A stretch of DNA of 64,000 nt from Oleiphilus messinensis (GTDB taxonomy: Bacteria; Pseudomonadota; Gammaproteobacteria; Pseudomonadales; Oleiphilaceae). Under the pieces are notes generated by a model. It did no database searches, had not been told where the DNA came from, and saw only the letters and a program-made list of their open reading frames with translations. The first letter of the stretch is position 1, and every line of letters starts with the position of its first letter. Below, one piece after another: positions 14,513 to 22,560 of this stretch. The translations under genes and the position numbers were made by a program. Location: contig NZ_CP021425.1 in NCBI RefSeq assembly GCF_002162375.1, forward strand, positions 5,506,501 through 5,570,500. The letters run 5' to 3'.

Positions 14513-16510
14513 TTAGTTCTGCAGAATCTGGCTGCCTTTCATTGTGACATTGCCCGATGCTTTCAAATTGATCTTGCTACCTGAAACGCTGATCTCACCA
14601 CTGCTTTTCATGGTAATTTTGGCACTCCCGCACTTTATCGTGATCGAACTTTTTGCCGTCAGCTGTATCGTTTTCGCGGTAACATCATAATCCTTGGTGA
14701 CACTTTCAGAATGCGATCCTTTTACCGTTTCTTTTAGATCCTTACCCACCTCCAGACTCATGCCCTTGCCAATGGTTTCCGTGTGATCTCCCTCAACATT
14801 AATAGATCGGTCTGATCCCACATCCAGGGTCATGTTTTCACCAATACTTTCCTCATGGTCTTTAGCGGTAGAAAGCGTCGTATTATTGCCAACAGTCTGA
14901 TTTAAGTCATTACCAATACTTTCTGTTGAGTCGTGGCCTACGGTAATTTTTTGATCATTACCAATTTCAACAGTCTGGTCATTCTCAACTATTTCTGTCT
15001 CGTCTTTTTCAGCATGCAAGTAAAACAGCTCATTGCCTTTTTCATCCTCGAAGCGAATTTCGTTGAAATTCTCTGTGGTACCGCTTTTGGTGGACCGGCT
15101 CTTGATACCGCTATGAGCTTTGTTGGCCGGCAGGTCATAGGTCGGCATATTCTCTGCGTTGTAGACACTACCGATGATCAGTGGCCGATCCGGATCACCT
15201 TCATGGAATGATACCAACACTTCATGGCCGATACGCGGCAAAAACTGAGCCCCCCATTTCTTTCCGGCCCAGAACTGAGCTACGCGAATCCAGCAGGAAC
15301 TGCTCTCATTGCCACCGCCCAGACGATCCCAGTAGAACTGAACTTTCACCCGGCCATATTCATCGGTGTAGATTTCTTCCCCACTGGGCCCCACCACAAT
15401 AGCACTCTGGGTACCACGAATATACGGCTTGGGCGTTCGATGCTCCGATCTCAGTACCGTTTCTGCGGGTACACACAGAAAACGGTTGTTGTAACTGAAC
15501 GAGGCACCGTTAGAACGATAACTGCCTTCACTGGCTTCATGGTACACCTCTTTGAGCACAAAATTCTTTTTCGCATCTTTCTCGAGATGATGACGCCCCA
15601 CCGTAAAGGTAAAACCGGCACACATTTGAGAGTAATCACTTCCTGCCACCACTTCCGTGTAAGCCGCCTCGATTGCCTCCATACGGTTCAAGGCATAAAA
15701 GTCACCAATGCTTTTTTCTTCATACTCGCCGGGAAAGTCATAAACCTCGAACGGTGCAGAGTTCGATAATTTCAGTACTGTTTTTTGATCTGAAAGCAAA
15801 GACGTTGACGGGGTCAGGAAGTTATAGTCCGTGTGGCTGACTTTACCGCTGCGGAAATTATATTCACGCTGCCAACTATTGATACTAAAGTCCCCGTGGG
15901 TTCCATCTGTCACATCAATCGCATCGGCCGGAACAGAGTCGTAACCTTTAACATAATCACACAACACCAGTGTGTGGGTACCATTTTCATGCTTGAAATA
16001 ATAGAAAATACCTTCTTCTTCCAATAGCCTGCACACAAAATTGAAATCAGATTCACGGTATTGAACACAATAAGTACGGGAAGCTGGCGAGCCTTGAAGT
16101 TTCCATTGGTAGTCGGTAAAACCCAGGTCTGAAAAAATCGACTCAATGATATCCTTTGCCGTTTTCTCTTGGAAAATACGGCAATCACTGCGGTAATTCA
16201 GGAGCTGGAACCAAGGCTCAATCACCATTTTGTATTCGCGGTATCGCCCATCCAGCATCGGCCCGGTACCAAACCGGGTAACGATGCCATTGAAATAGCG
16301 TATTTCACCATCGGAGGTGTTGATACTGACTGTAACGGCCTTGCCGATGAGTTTGGTTTCGTCAATACCATCCTGTTCGGACAGGGCGATAATTTCAAAC
16401 TTGAATGTTCTGGATACAGCCTCAACGCCGGCAAACCGCTGGATGACGAGCACATCATCCCCCAGGGGCGTTCCAAGTTTAATAAACTGACTGTCTTGCT
16501 TTAAGGCCAT
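14513..16510 (-). CDS. vgrG: VgrG spike protein, island 1
   Basis: 665 residues from the ATG at 16510, chosen because AGAGG lies nine bases upstream and because the start then aligns with the paralogue; an ATG two codons earlier is too close to that site. It has the gp27-like N-terminal region (YREYKMVIEPWFQLLNYRSDCRIFQ, YCVQYRESDFNFVCRLLEEE), the gp5 OB segment (IVVGPSGEEIYTDEYGRVKVQF, CWIRVAQFWAGKKWGAQFLP) and a C-terminal beta-helix of roughly eight-residue N-D-x-T-x-x-V/I-G repeats from about residue 500. There is no C-terminal effector domain, so cargo is delivered through the separate genes downstream. Confidence 0.95.
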   Translation of the reverse strand: MALKQDSQFIKLGTPLGDDVLVIQRFAGVEAVSRTFKFEIIALSEQDGIDETKLIGKAVTVSINTSDGEIRYFNGIVTRFGTGPMLDGRYREYKMVIEPWFQLLNYRSDCRIFQEKTAKDIIESIFSDLGFTDYQWKLQGSPASRTYCVQYRESDFNFVCRLLEEEGIFYYFKHENGTHTLVLCDYVKGYDSVPADAIDVTDGTHGDFSINSWQREYNFRSGKVSHTDYNFLTPSTSLLSDQKTVLKLSNSAPFEVYDFPGEYEEKSIGDFYALNRMEAIEAAYTEVVAGSDYSQMCAGFTFTVGRHHLEKDAKKNFVLKEVYHEASEGSYRSNGASFSYNNRFLCVPAETVLRSEHRTPKPYIRGTQSAIVVGPSGEEIYTDEYGRVKVQFYWDRLGGGNESSSCWIRVAQFWAGKKWGAQFLPRIGHEVLVSFHEGDPDRPLIIGSVYNAENMPTYDLPANKAHSGIKSRSTKSGTTENFNEIRFEDEKGNELFYLHAEKDETEIVENDQTVEIGNDQKITVGHDSTESIGNDLNQTVGNNTTLSTAKDHEESIGENMTLDVGSDRSINVEGDHTETIGKGMSLEVGKDLKETVKGSHSESVTKDYDVTAKTIQLTAKSSITIKCGSAKITMKSSGEISVSGSKINLKASGNVTMKGSQILQN

Positions 16511-16901
16511 TTCCATTCACCTCTGGTAAATCGGGTTGTTTGCGCACGGCTTCGGTGATTCGCTAATGTGGTTGGGCCTGCCCGCAAAAGGTGTTTACTT
16601 TCGCTATCCGGGCTGCCCAATACGATGTCTATGCTTACCAATAGCGCCGATGAACTTGAGAATCCCTCAACGATGTCAAATTAACTTGATCCGCTTCACA
16701 ACAGTGCGACACAAAAGCTGATTATAATTCGTTGCACGTACAGGGTTAATGGTAGCTGTTACTGCGCAGAAAAAAAGGTGTAGGAGATTAAGGTAGATTC
16801 TTAGCTGCAAAATGTCCTACAAATCGTTATCATTGAGCACACTGAAAACGGCCTTACCACTCTGGCCATGGGACAAAAGTATTTTTCGAAAGGAGATCGA
16901 A
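16511..16901. promoter_or_regulatory. Divergent promoter region between vgrG island 1 and the plus-strand PAAR
   Basis: 391 bases without a gene. A perfect TATAAT lies at 16723-16728 on the plus strand, 174 bases before the PAAR ATG, but no matching -35 is seen. The PAAR gene has a strong AAGGAGATC ribosome site at 16889-16897. Minus-strand promoter elements for vgrG are not obvious. Confidence 0.4.
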
Positions 16902-17282
16902 ATGCCAGTATCAGTTTATATTAATATGCGGGGATCAGTGCACAAAGGCAGTGGTGGCATGAGCACGGTATTTCCTGATGTTTGCAAGACCCCGAGCCCG
17001 GGTGGCCCCATCCCAATCCCTTATCCTAATCTCGGGCAATCCTCCAACACATCAAAAGGCACCACCTCGGTCAAAGTTGATGGCCAAATGGCGATGTTCA
17101 AAACAGCACAATACAGTACGACCTCTCTGGATGAGCCTGGCACAGTTGGTGGTGTAGTCAGTGGAGTTAACAAGAGTACTGCAGAATTTATGTTGTATTC
17201 TTTCGATATTAAAATGGAAGGAAATAATTCGGTTCGCATGGGCGATATGCTATTACAGAACAAGAAAAATATTATGGGTTGA
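16902..17282 (+). CDS. PAAR-like spike tip protein (DUF4150), island 2
   Basis: 126 residues. The ATG at 16902 has a strong AAGGAG site; an in-frame ATG at 16812 would add 30 residues not present in the paralogue. It shares VFPDVCKTPSPGGPIPIPYPN, SVKVDGQMAMFK, D-E-P-G-T-V-G-G-V-V and DIKMEGNNSVRMGD with the island 1 PAAR. It caps VgrG and carries no toxin domain. Unusually, this gene and the next are on the plus strand while the rest of island 2 is on the minus strand, indicating a local inversion or separate insertion. Confidence 0.9.
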   Translation: MPVSVYINMRGSVHKGSGGMSTVFPDVCKTPSPGGPIPIPYPNLGQSSNTSKGTTSVKVDGQMAMFKTAQYSTTSLDEPGTVGGVVSGVNKSTAEFMLYSFDIKMEGNNSVRMGDMLLQNKKNIMG

Positions 17283-17291
17283 GGATGTTAC

Positions 17292-18359
17292 ATGCAGGAT
17301 GCAACTGACTACCTTCCGCACATTCTGGAAGCCCACTACGAAGATGCCTGTTTTTTGTATCTACAGTGGTGGCATGCAACTGACGGAGACGCGCCGAACT
17401 CTGAATTTGCCAACCGTCTCGCGTTCAGGCTCAAGGCCAATCTGAGTGGCCTCATGCTACAACCAGACTTCAGTCTTGACCGGGCTTTCGGGCAGATAGA
17501 AACTGCCGACCCCGGAGAGTGCTTTGTTGCGGCATATCTTGCCTTTCGGTGCGGCAATATCGATCAGGTAAAAGCAATTATTGCGGCGGGAAACTCCGAT
17601 ATTCAGAATTACCGGGCCGTTGCAGACGGGCTGAGTTGGGATCGGACCCCGGTCAGCGAAACCTGGATGGAAAAACTGGCCACATCCCAGAAACCAGAGC
17701 TCTGTGCGCTCGGCACTTACAGTAAAACGAGTCACCAGCCCTACGCCAGGGCAGAGTCGGCAATACTCCAGAAACTCAGCCTGATACAGTCAACACTGCC
17801 ACTACCCGTTACTTCATTATTACTGGCTGGATTACTCCGGGCTCCCAGTGTAGCGGCAGTTACCATACTGCGACAGCGACACACCACGGATGTTTCATTC
17901 TATAATATTCTTCTTCTGGAAACCCGGATCACATTGGGTGATACCACTGCTTGTGCAGCCTTTCATCCCTTCATTGTAACGGCCAACCCATGGCGGGAAC
18001 GGGCGATACGATTTATTTTTCCCCACCTGGAACACGCGACGGCCAAGCAATGGATAGATGAACTCCGACGGCAAAATCAATGTGATCGAGTCACACTCAT
18101 CGCAATTGGAGCATTGCGGGAACAGGCATTGTTGCCGTGGGTGATTCGTAAAATGGAGGAACCGGAATATGCCAGGATCGCGGGACAAGCATTCAGCTTG
18201 ATACTGGATCTGGATTTAGCAGCAGAAGGCCTCGCACTCTCCAGCAATGACTTCGACAACAGCTGGTTTGAAATTGAAGGGGATGAAGAGCTTGACTGGC
18301 CAGACGTAACAAAAATAAAGCAGATATTTTATCGCGAACCGGCTCTAGCAAATGCTTAA
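17292..18359 (+). CDS. TIGR02270-type HEAT-like repeat protein, T6SS island 2
   Basis: 355 residues, ATG with GAGGA seven bases upstream, nine bases after the PAAR stop. Paralogue of the 10.2 kb gene: CFLYLQWWHAT near the N-terminus, the LIAIGALREQALLPWVIRKM block followed by ARIAGQA, and a W-F-E-I-E-G-D-E-E-L-D-W-P ending. Predicted all-helical and cytoplasmic. Its function is unknown; pairing with PAAR in both islands supports a role at the spike tip. It is convergent with the thiolase-fold gene, with 22 bases between the two stops. Confidence 0.8.
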   Translation: MQDATDYLPHILEAHYEDACFLYLQWWHATDGDAPNSEFANRLAFRLKANLSGLMLQPDFSLDRAFGQIETADPGECFVAAYLAFRCGNIDQVKAIIAAGNSDIQNYRAVADGLSWDRTPVSETWMEKLATSQKPELCALGTYSKTSHQPYARAESAILQKLSLIQSTLPLPVTSLLLAGLLRAPSVAAVTILRQRHTTDVSFYNILLLETRITLGDTTACAAFHPFIVTANPWRERAIRFIFPHLEHATAKQWIDELRRQNQCDRVTLIAIGALREQALLPWVIRKMEEPEYARIAGQAFSLILDLDLAAEGLALSSNDFDNSWFEIEGDEELDWPDVTKIKQIFYREPALANA

Positions 18360-18381
18360 ATGCCTGGCTCACATTGAACTG

Positions 18382-19437
18382 CTACGTTCTCAATGACACA
18401 GCCACCGCGCCACGTAACCCGAAGTCGGATGCGGCCCAGGTCAAGATTGGCCCGGAATAATACTGGTTCAACAATCCCATAGCCGATAAGCCAATAAGAG
18501 TGGGTGCTGTCGCAGCGCCCAGTTCACCGTATCCATCTGCTGGATGTAGCATTTGGCTATGCTCCAAAAACTTTTCATTAAACCGAATCGAGCTCATACC
18601 CCATTCTTTGATTTGCTTGCTTTCACCATTGTTGCCGCAACAAACGGTAGCTATGGGTTCCGCTAGAGATGATATCGCCCCATCGAAAGCTTGTGTGAGT
18701 CCACCAGCCAAGCAGGACTCTGCACTGTAATGATGTCCCGGCTCCTGACCAATCCCTACTGGTCCCAGGAGAATATGACTGGTTTCAGGCTCGGCACTGA
18801 CTTTTTCGATAATTAAAAAAGCGGCACCTTCCCCGGGAATAAATCCTTCGAGCGAGTTCAGTGTCAGCAGCCGTTGCTCCCGAAGTAGCATTGACAATAA
18901 GAAGCCATCAAAAAATGTATCGACACCACCAACAACGACTGCCGTTCCCCTGCCCGCGTCCAAATATTCGAATGCTGCCTTTAAAGCCAGGTAACCCGAG
19001 GCTTTTCCCTCTGGGAAAACTTCACTGTTATCGAGTTCTATCGCCTCGGCGCCTTGACTCCCGAGTACCAAGTGCAGGTCTCGGATAAAGGGCTCCAGCA
19101 GAGGAAAGCTACGGGCATCACGGCGCTCTGGGGCTCCCAGAAACAACGGTAACTGCGCGGTATACGCGCGGCTCTTCAGTACATCCTGATAGGCTAACAC
19201 GGCCAACTTGAGCATACGCTGGTAACGGGATGAGCGACAGGAAAGATCTACACCATTGAGTACAGGAAGAACCGCATCCGGTATTTGAGCGAACCGTACC
19301 GGATTCTGTCGAAGATCATGAAACTGGCTGTCAGAAAATGAACTCAAGCCGGCAGCCACTGCGCACAAGACCGGTTTACTGCCAAGTCCAAGGGAATTCG
19401 CAATCCCGATACCAGTAATTTGATAATGCCACACCAC
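18382..19437 (-). CDS. Thiolase-fold (beta-ketoacyl synthase-like) protein, island 2
   Basis: 351 residues, GTG start (two GTG codons in a row), two bases after the immunity-type gene. Landmarks VVVGGVDTFFDGFLL, LEGFIPGEGAAFLIIE and YGELGAATAPTLIG match the island 1 paralogue. The nucleophile region reads PEGKASGYLAL with no Cys, and the histidine region reads CCGNNGESK, so it is also predicted to be non-catalytic. It is separated from the DUF2169 gene by the toxin and its partner, which therefore look like an insertion of cargo into the conserved module. Confidence 0.8.
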   Translation of the reverse strand: MVWHYQITGIGIANSLGLGSKPVLCAVAAGLSSFSDSQFHDLRQNPVRFAQIPDAVLPVLNGVDLSCRSSRYQRMLKLAVLAYQDVLKSRAYTAQLPLFLGAPERRDARSFPLLEPFIRDLHLVLGSQGAEAIELDNSEVFPEGKASGYLALKAAFEYLDAGRGTAVVVGGVDTFFDGFLLSMLLREQRLLTLNSLEGFIPGEGAAFLIIEKVSAEPETSHILLGPVGIGQEPGHHYSAESCLAGGLTQAFDGAISSLAEPIATVCCGNNGESKQIKEWGMSSIRFNEKFLEHSQMLHPADGYGELGAATAPTLIGLSAMGLLNQYYSGPILTWAASDFGLRGAVAVSLRT

Positions 19438-19439
19438 AA

Positions 19440-20015
19440 TTAACTCACGTCCACATCGGTGACCATAACCCGCCAGCCATCTTCCGGTCGATTTTCACTC
19501 AGTGCATCGACCAGTGTTTCATTCACGATCAGCGTATCGGGGCTCTCCAACATGCGGAACATTTTCAAGCCAGCGAGTTTTTCCCCGATCAAAACCACCT
19601 CTCGAAAAGCGACCAATGGCGTCTCCATGTTATCAATTCCTGCGGACATCAGCTCATCAAACGAGGAACGCTGCATATCAGCGGCTTTAACCAAACCAAC
19701 CACATTAAACGCGAGATAGTTATCCCACTTTTTGCCTGATATCGGATTCGTGATCAATGCCGGGAAGAGTTCAAAATTATCAATGCCGACGGAGGACATC
19801 ACCCCGGCCATTTCGGGGCTAATCAAAGGAACACGATTGCCAAATAGATGAGGCAGCGGAACATCGTCGGGATAATTCACTTCAAACTCAAGAACGGGCA
19901 ACGTGTCGTGAATTACATGTCCGGTCAAAAATGAGGTATGTCCGGGCAATACCGGATTTTGGGTTACGCCGTAATCTTCGAAGTGATTGCGACTCAACTG
20001 GTAGTAATTCATCAT
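19440..20015 (-). CDS. DUF1629/Imm11-type protein, probable immunity to the AHH toxin
   Basis: 191 residues. Its ATG overlaps the toxin stop (ATGA), a coupling common in effector-immunity pairs. The pattern of short beta-strands with YLAFNVVGLVKAADMQRSSFDE and LAGLKMFRMLESPDTLIVNETLVDAL fits the DUF1629/Imm11 family, proteins often encoded beside nuclease toxins of contact-dependent systems. It has no signal peptide, so it would act in the cytoplasm, where a nuclease must be neutralised. A second ATG follows immediately and either could be used. Confidence 0.72.
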   Translation of the reverse strand: MMNYYQLSRNHFEDYGVTQNPVLPGHTSFLTGHVIHDTLPVLEFEVNYPDDVPLPHLFGNRVPLISPEMAGVMSSVGIDNFELFPALITNPISGKKWDNYLAFNVVGLVKAADMQRSSFDELMSAGIDNMETPLVAFREVVLIGEKLAGLKMFRMLESPDTLIVNETLVDALSENRPEDGWRVMVTDVDVS

Positions 20016-20857
20016 AACACCCTTCGTCTAGCATGCGTGCAGACAGGTTTGTGATAATTCAATGCATATTTTGAAATAAAAATACGCCACGACTGACGCG
20101 AGCCGGTAATTTCCCGCTGTAAGTGACTGGACAGGCGATCCAGTGCATCATGAACTTTGTAGGTCGCCTGCGGCGTCTTTTTCTCCGGCTCACAAAGAAA
20201 GCAATGCTGACTCCAGGCATGCATACGGTTACTCATTGCCTCAAGTTTTTCGATGATGTATTGGTCGTAACTAAAATGTAAGCTCCCTTCAGGGTCATCA
20301 GAATCCTTGATATTGTGAGGACCAATATGAATTTGCGCATTCGCATCATCCATTACTTTTTCCGCCAATTCCTGACGCTCGTCATCCGAAAGCACATTTT
20401 TCCTGGGCCCCCATGAGCCCACATGATCTTTGGGTACTGAAGGGGCCCAGAAGCCATTTCCAGTGGAATTCACGGAATAACCGGTATCTTTCTCATTTTT
20501 TGCACTGGCCAGAATCCAGTCTTCCATGGCACTGCCTTTGAGCGCCTGATTACCACTGATCAGGTGATGCGCCTGGTGGGTATACCACTTGGTTTTGTCT
20601 TCTTTTCGAGGTTTTAGTGCAGCCTGCTCCTGCTGATAACCATCGCGGCCGACTTTCGCAGTTTGAGGCCGCGCACCGCTTTGCTTGGAAGGCAATGAAG
20701 CGGGGTCTTCCATGATCTCGGCAAGCTTTTTTGAATTGTTTTCCGCCCCCGGATACGTCTTGTATTCCTCTGGTTCCTCGGGCGGACAAAACGGACACTT
20801 TTCTTCCGGCTCAGAATGCTTGTCCGGGGTGGTGATTGGTTCACCGAGTTCGGCCAT
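20012..20857 (-). CDS. Predicted T6SS effector: AHH/HNH-superfamily nuclease
   Basis: 281 residues. A Pro/Glu-rich N-terminus carries CPFC (21-24). The motif W-Y-T-H-Q-A-H-H-L-I (91-100) is the core of AHH toxins, an HNH-endonuclease subfamily used by secreted polymorphic toxins. Further His and Cys residues follow (GPHNIKD ~197, SQHCFLCEPE ~225), possibly a structural metal site with the N-terminal CxxC. There is no signal peptide. It is encoded between the DUF2169 adaptor and its probable immunity gene within the vgrG2 island. DNA or RNA as target is not determined by the sequence. Confidence 0.78.
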   Translation of the reverse strand: MAELGEPITTPDKHSEPEEKCPFCPPEEPEEYKTYPGAENNSKKLAEIMEDPASLPSKQSGARPQTAKVGRDGYQQEQAALKPRKEDKTKWYTHQAHHLISGNQALKGSAMEDWILASAKNEKDTGYSVNSTGNGFWAPSVPKDHVGSWGPRKNVLSDDERQELAEKVMDDANAQIHIGPHNIKDSDDPEGSLHFSYDQYIIEKLEAMSNRMHAWSQHCFLCEPEKKTPQATYKVHDALDRLSSHLQREITGSRQSWRIFISKYALNYHKPVCTHARRRVL

Positions 20858-20947
20858 AATTTTAATCCGTTAGTGTTGTAATCCATCCATTGGAGCGCAC
20901 TTGTTTATTCGACATAACTCAAGTGATCCATATGGCGATATTTATGG

Positions 20948-21967
20948 TTAAAGCGACTGTAAAGCCACCTGGATTCTCTCCACCCTGGAAACCTGACGTT
21001 CACAATCAAAAACGCCTTTCCAGACCAGACAGAGCGCATTCTCAAAAGGTTCGATTAAGACCGTTTCAATGACCGGATCAACCTCTCGATAGGTGCCATC
21101 AAGTTTCACCTGAATCCGTGGACGACAAATGGGTAAGCAAAACTCCATTTCAGGCTCGGGAGCGAGGTTGTGCAAGCCAACTAATTCCCCCCCTTCGATG
21201 GTTGCCTGAGGATGTGATAATCCAGCTGCACCCACTTGAAAAAAACGTTGATCAAAGTCATCCGGTAACAAAGGCGCTCGCTTCTTCTGCCATAGTTCAT
21301 CGTAGGTTCCAGCAAAGCCTTTTCTGGGTGACCACATGGGCGGTACTGCCGCCAGGCAGCATGGCTCCGGTTGATCGGTTACATGCTGGATCAATGCATC
21401 CGGCTGCTCGATATTCGGCAGGGTTAGACCGTTGAATTCTGATTTTTTTTTACGTTGGCCCGCAAAGCCTTTGCCGATAGGGTTCTTCGCTTCATAAACT
21501 GCTGAATCCGGCCCCAACGCCAAATCCTCGCGAAAGTGGTGCACACCACCGAAGGCATGCTCATAAATGATGGGCATGGATAGAAAAGGCTGGGGTTTCG
21601 AGATTGTTCCATCATTCCAGGTACGATCACCAAATATCTGCAACCGTTTCTCGATGCCACCCACCGTTATCCCTGCCATTAAACTGCGAACCGGCTGCTC
21701 ATTTGGCGCGAGTGCATTTCCGATATAGACGATATCTACACCGGGCTTTGGCAGAAGGATGTCTGAAGGGTATTTCAAGCTACTGGCCTCAGGGTCAGCA
21801 AAATACTCATCACCCATTTGCACGGGTCGCTGATTTTCCGAAATCCTGACTTCAGGTAGAATGTCAAACGTCGCTTTGATCGCCACAACTAGCGTATCTC
21901 TTCCATCCTTGGATTGGGTCACCATCATATCGACAGAGAAAGGCGTTTCATTCTCCAATTGCAACAT
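20948..21967 (-). CDS. DUF2169 family T6SS adaptor, island 2
   Basis: 339 residues. It shares with the island 1 copy LENETPF at the N-terminus, VVAIKATFDILPEV, SDILLPKPGVDIVYIG, QIFGDRTW and YEHAFGGVHHF. Likely adaptor between the PAAR/VgrG tip and cargo. It is 10 bases downstream of the DUF6484/DUF3540-type gene and 90 bases upstream of the AHH toxin, where island 1 has the thiolase-fold gene directly overlapping. Confidence 0.87.
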   Translation of the reverse strand: MLQLENETPFSVDMMVTQSKDGRDTLVVAIKATFDILPEVRISENQRPVQMGDEYFADPEASSLKYPSDILLPKPGVDIVYIGNALAPNEQPVRSLMAGITVGGIEKRLQIFGDRTWNDGTISKPQPFLSMPIIYEHAFGGVHHFREDLALGPDSAVYEAKNPIGKGFAGQRKKKSEFNGLTLPNIEQPDALIQHVTDQPEPCCLAAVPPMWSPRKGFAGTYDELWQKKRAPLLPDDFDQRFFQVGAAGLSHPQATIEGGELVGLHNLAPEPEMEFCLPICRPRIQVKLDGTYREVDPVIETVLIEPFENALCLVWKGVFDCERQVSRVERIQVALQSL

Positions 21968-21977
21968 GGCCTACACC

Positions 21978-22529
21978 TTAATTCAATTGAATCGCCCCAC
22001 CCTTGATACGGTGAGCGCCTGCTGCTCGACTCAGAATATGCTCGCCACGAATCAAAATTTTACCCTCCTTATTCATGGAGATACTGGACTTGCCACAGGT
22101 GATGGTGATCTCACTCGCTGCGGACAACTCGAGTTTATCCCCGTTCACGCGTACCTCTGGCGCGGTATTTTCGTTGCGGCCCAAAACGGAACCGGGATGA
22201 TCAGACAACAAACCGACAGAGGTCGTATTTTCCAGCACTTGATCCAGGCGAGACGAGATAACCCCGATAATGATCGGTTGTTTCCCGCGATTACTGGCAA
22301 AGGAAATCGCCACTTCCCGGCCTTCCAAATCAGGGTGTAATTCGACGGTACTGATGGCTGCCTGGGGAGTAGACAAGGTGCGCCGATCATAACTGACCAG
22401 GGCGAGCCCGTCGCGAAAGCCCACAATTTTTCCAACCACAACCCCCGATTGATGGTGTGTGGAATGATGCGGATCGGCATCCGAATCGGTGTGCTGAAAA
22501 TTTGTCTGCTGAAAAGTTTGGCGCTCCAT
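21978..22529 (-). CDS. DUF6484/DUF3540-type T6SS island protein, island 2
   Basis: 183 residues. An N-terminal segment VVGKIVGFRDGLALVSYD and C-terminal LELSAASEITITCGKSSIS and ILIRGEHILSRAAGAHRIKGG match the island 1 copy closely; the central linker and the His-rich N-terminus (DADPHHSTHHQSG) are divergent. Likely spike-associated because of its VgrG-like beta-helix end. It follows vgrG2 by 31 bases. Confidence 0.8.
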   Translation of the reverse strand: MERQTFQQTNFQHTDSDADPHHSTHHQSGVVVGKIVGFRDGLALVSYDRRTLSTPQAAISTVELHPDLEGREVAISFASNRGKQPIIIGVISSRLDQVLENTTSVGLLSDHPGSVLGRNENTAPEVRVNGDKLELSAASEITITCGKSSISMNKEGKILIRGEHILSRAAGAHRIKGGAIQLN

Positions 22530-22560
22530 GAATCCACCCTGCCTAAGTTAATCCGTCACT

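Noticed and set aside
16812-16901. Longer start for the island 2 PAAR protein
   Set aside because: The extra 30 residues are absent from the paralogue, and a strong AAGGAG site precedes the internal ATG at 16902.
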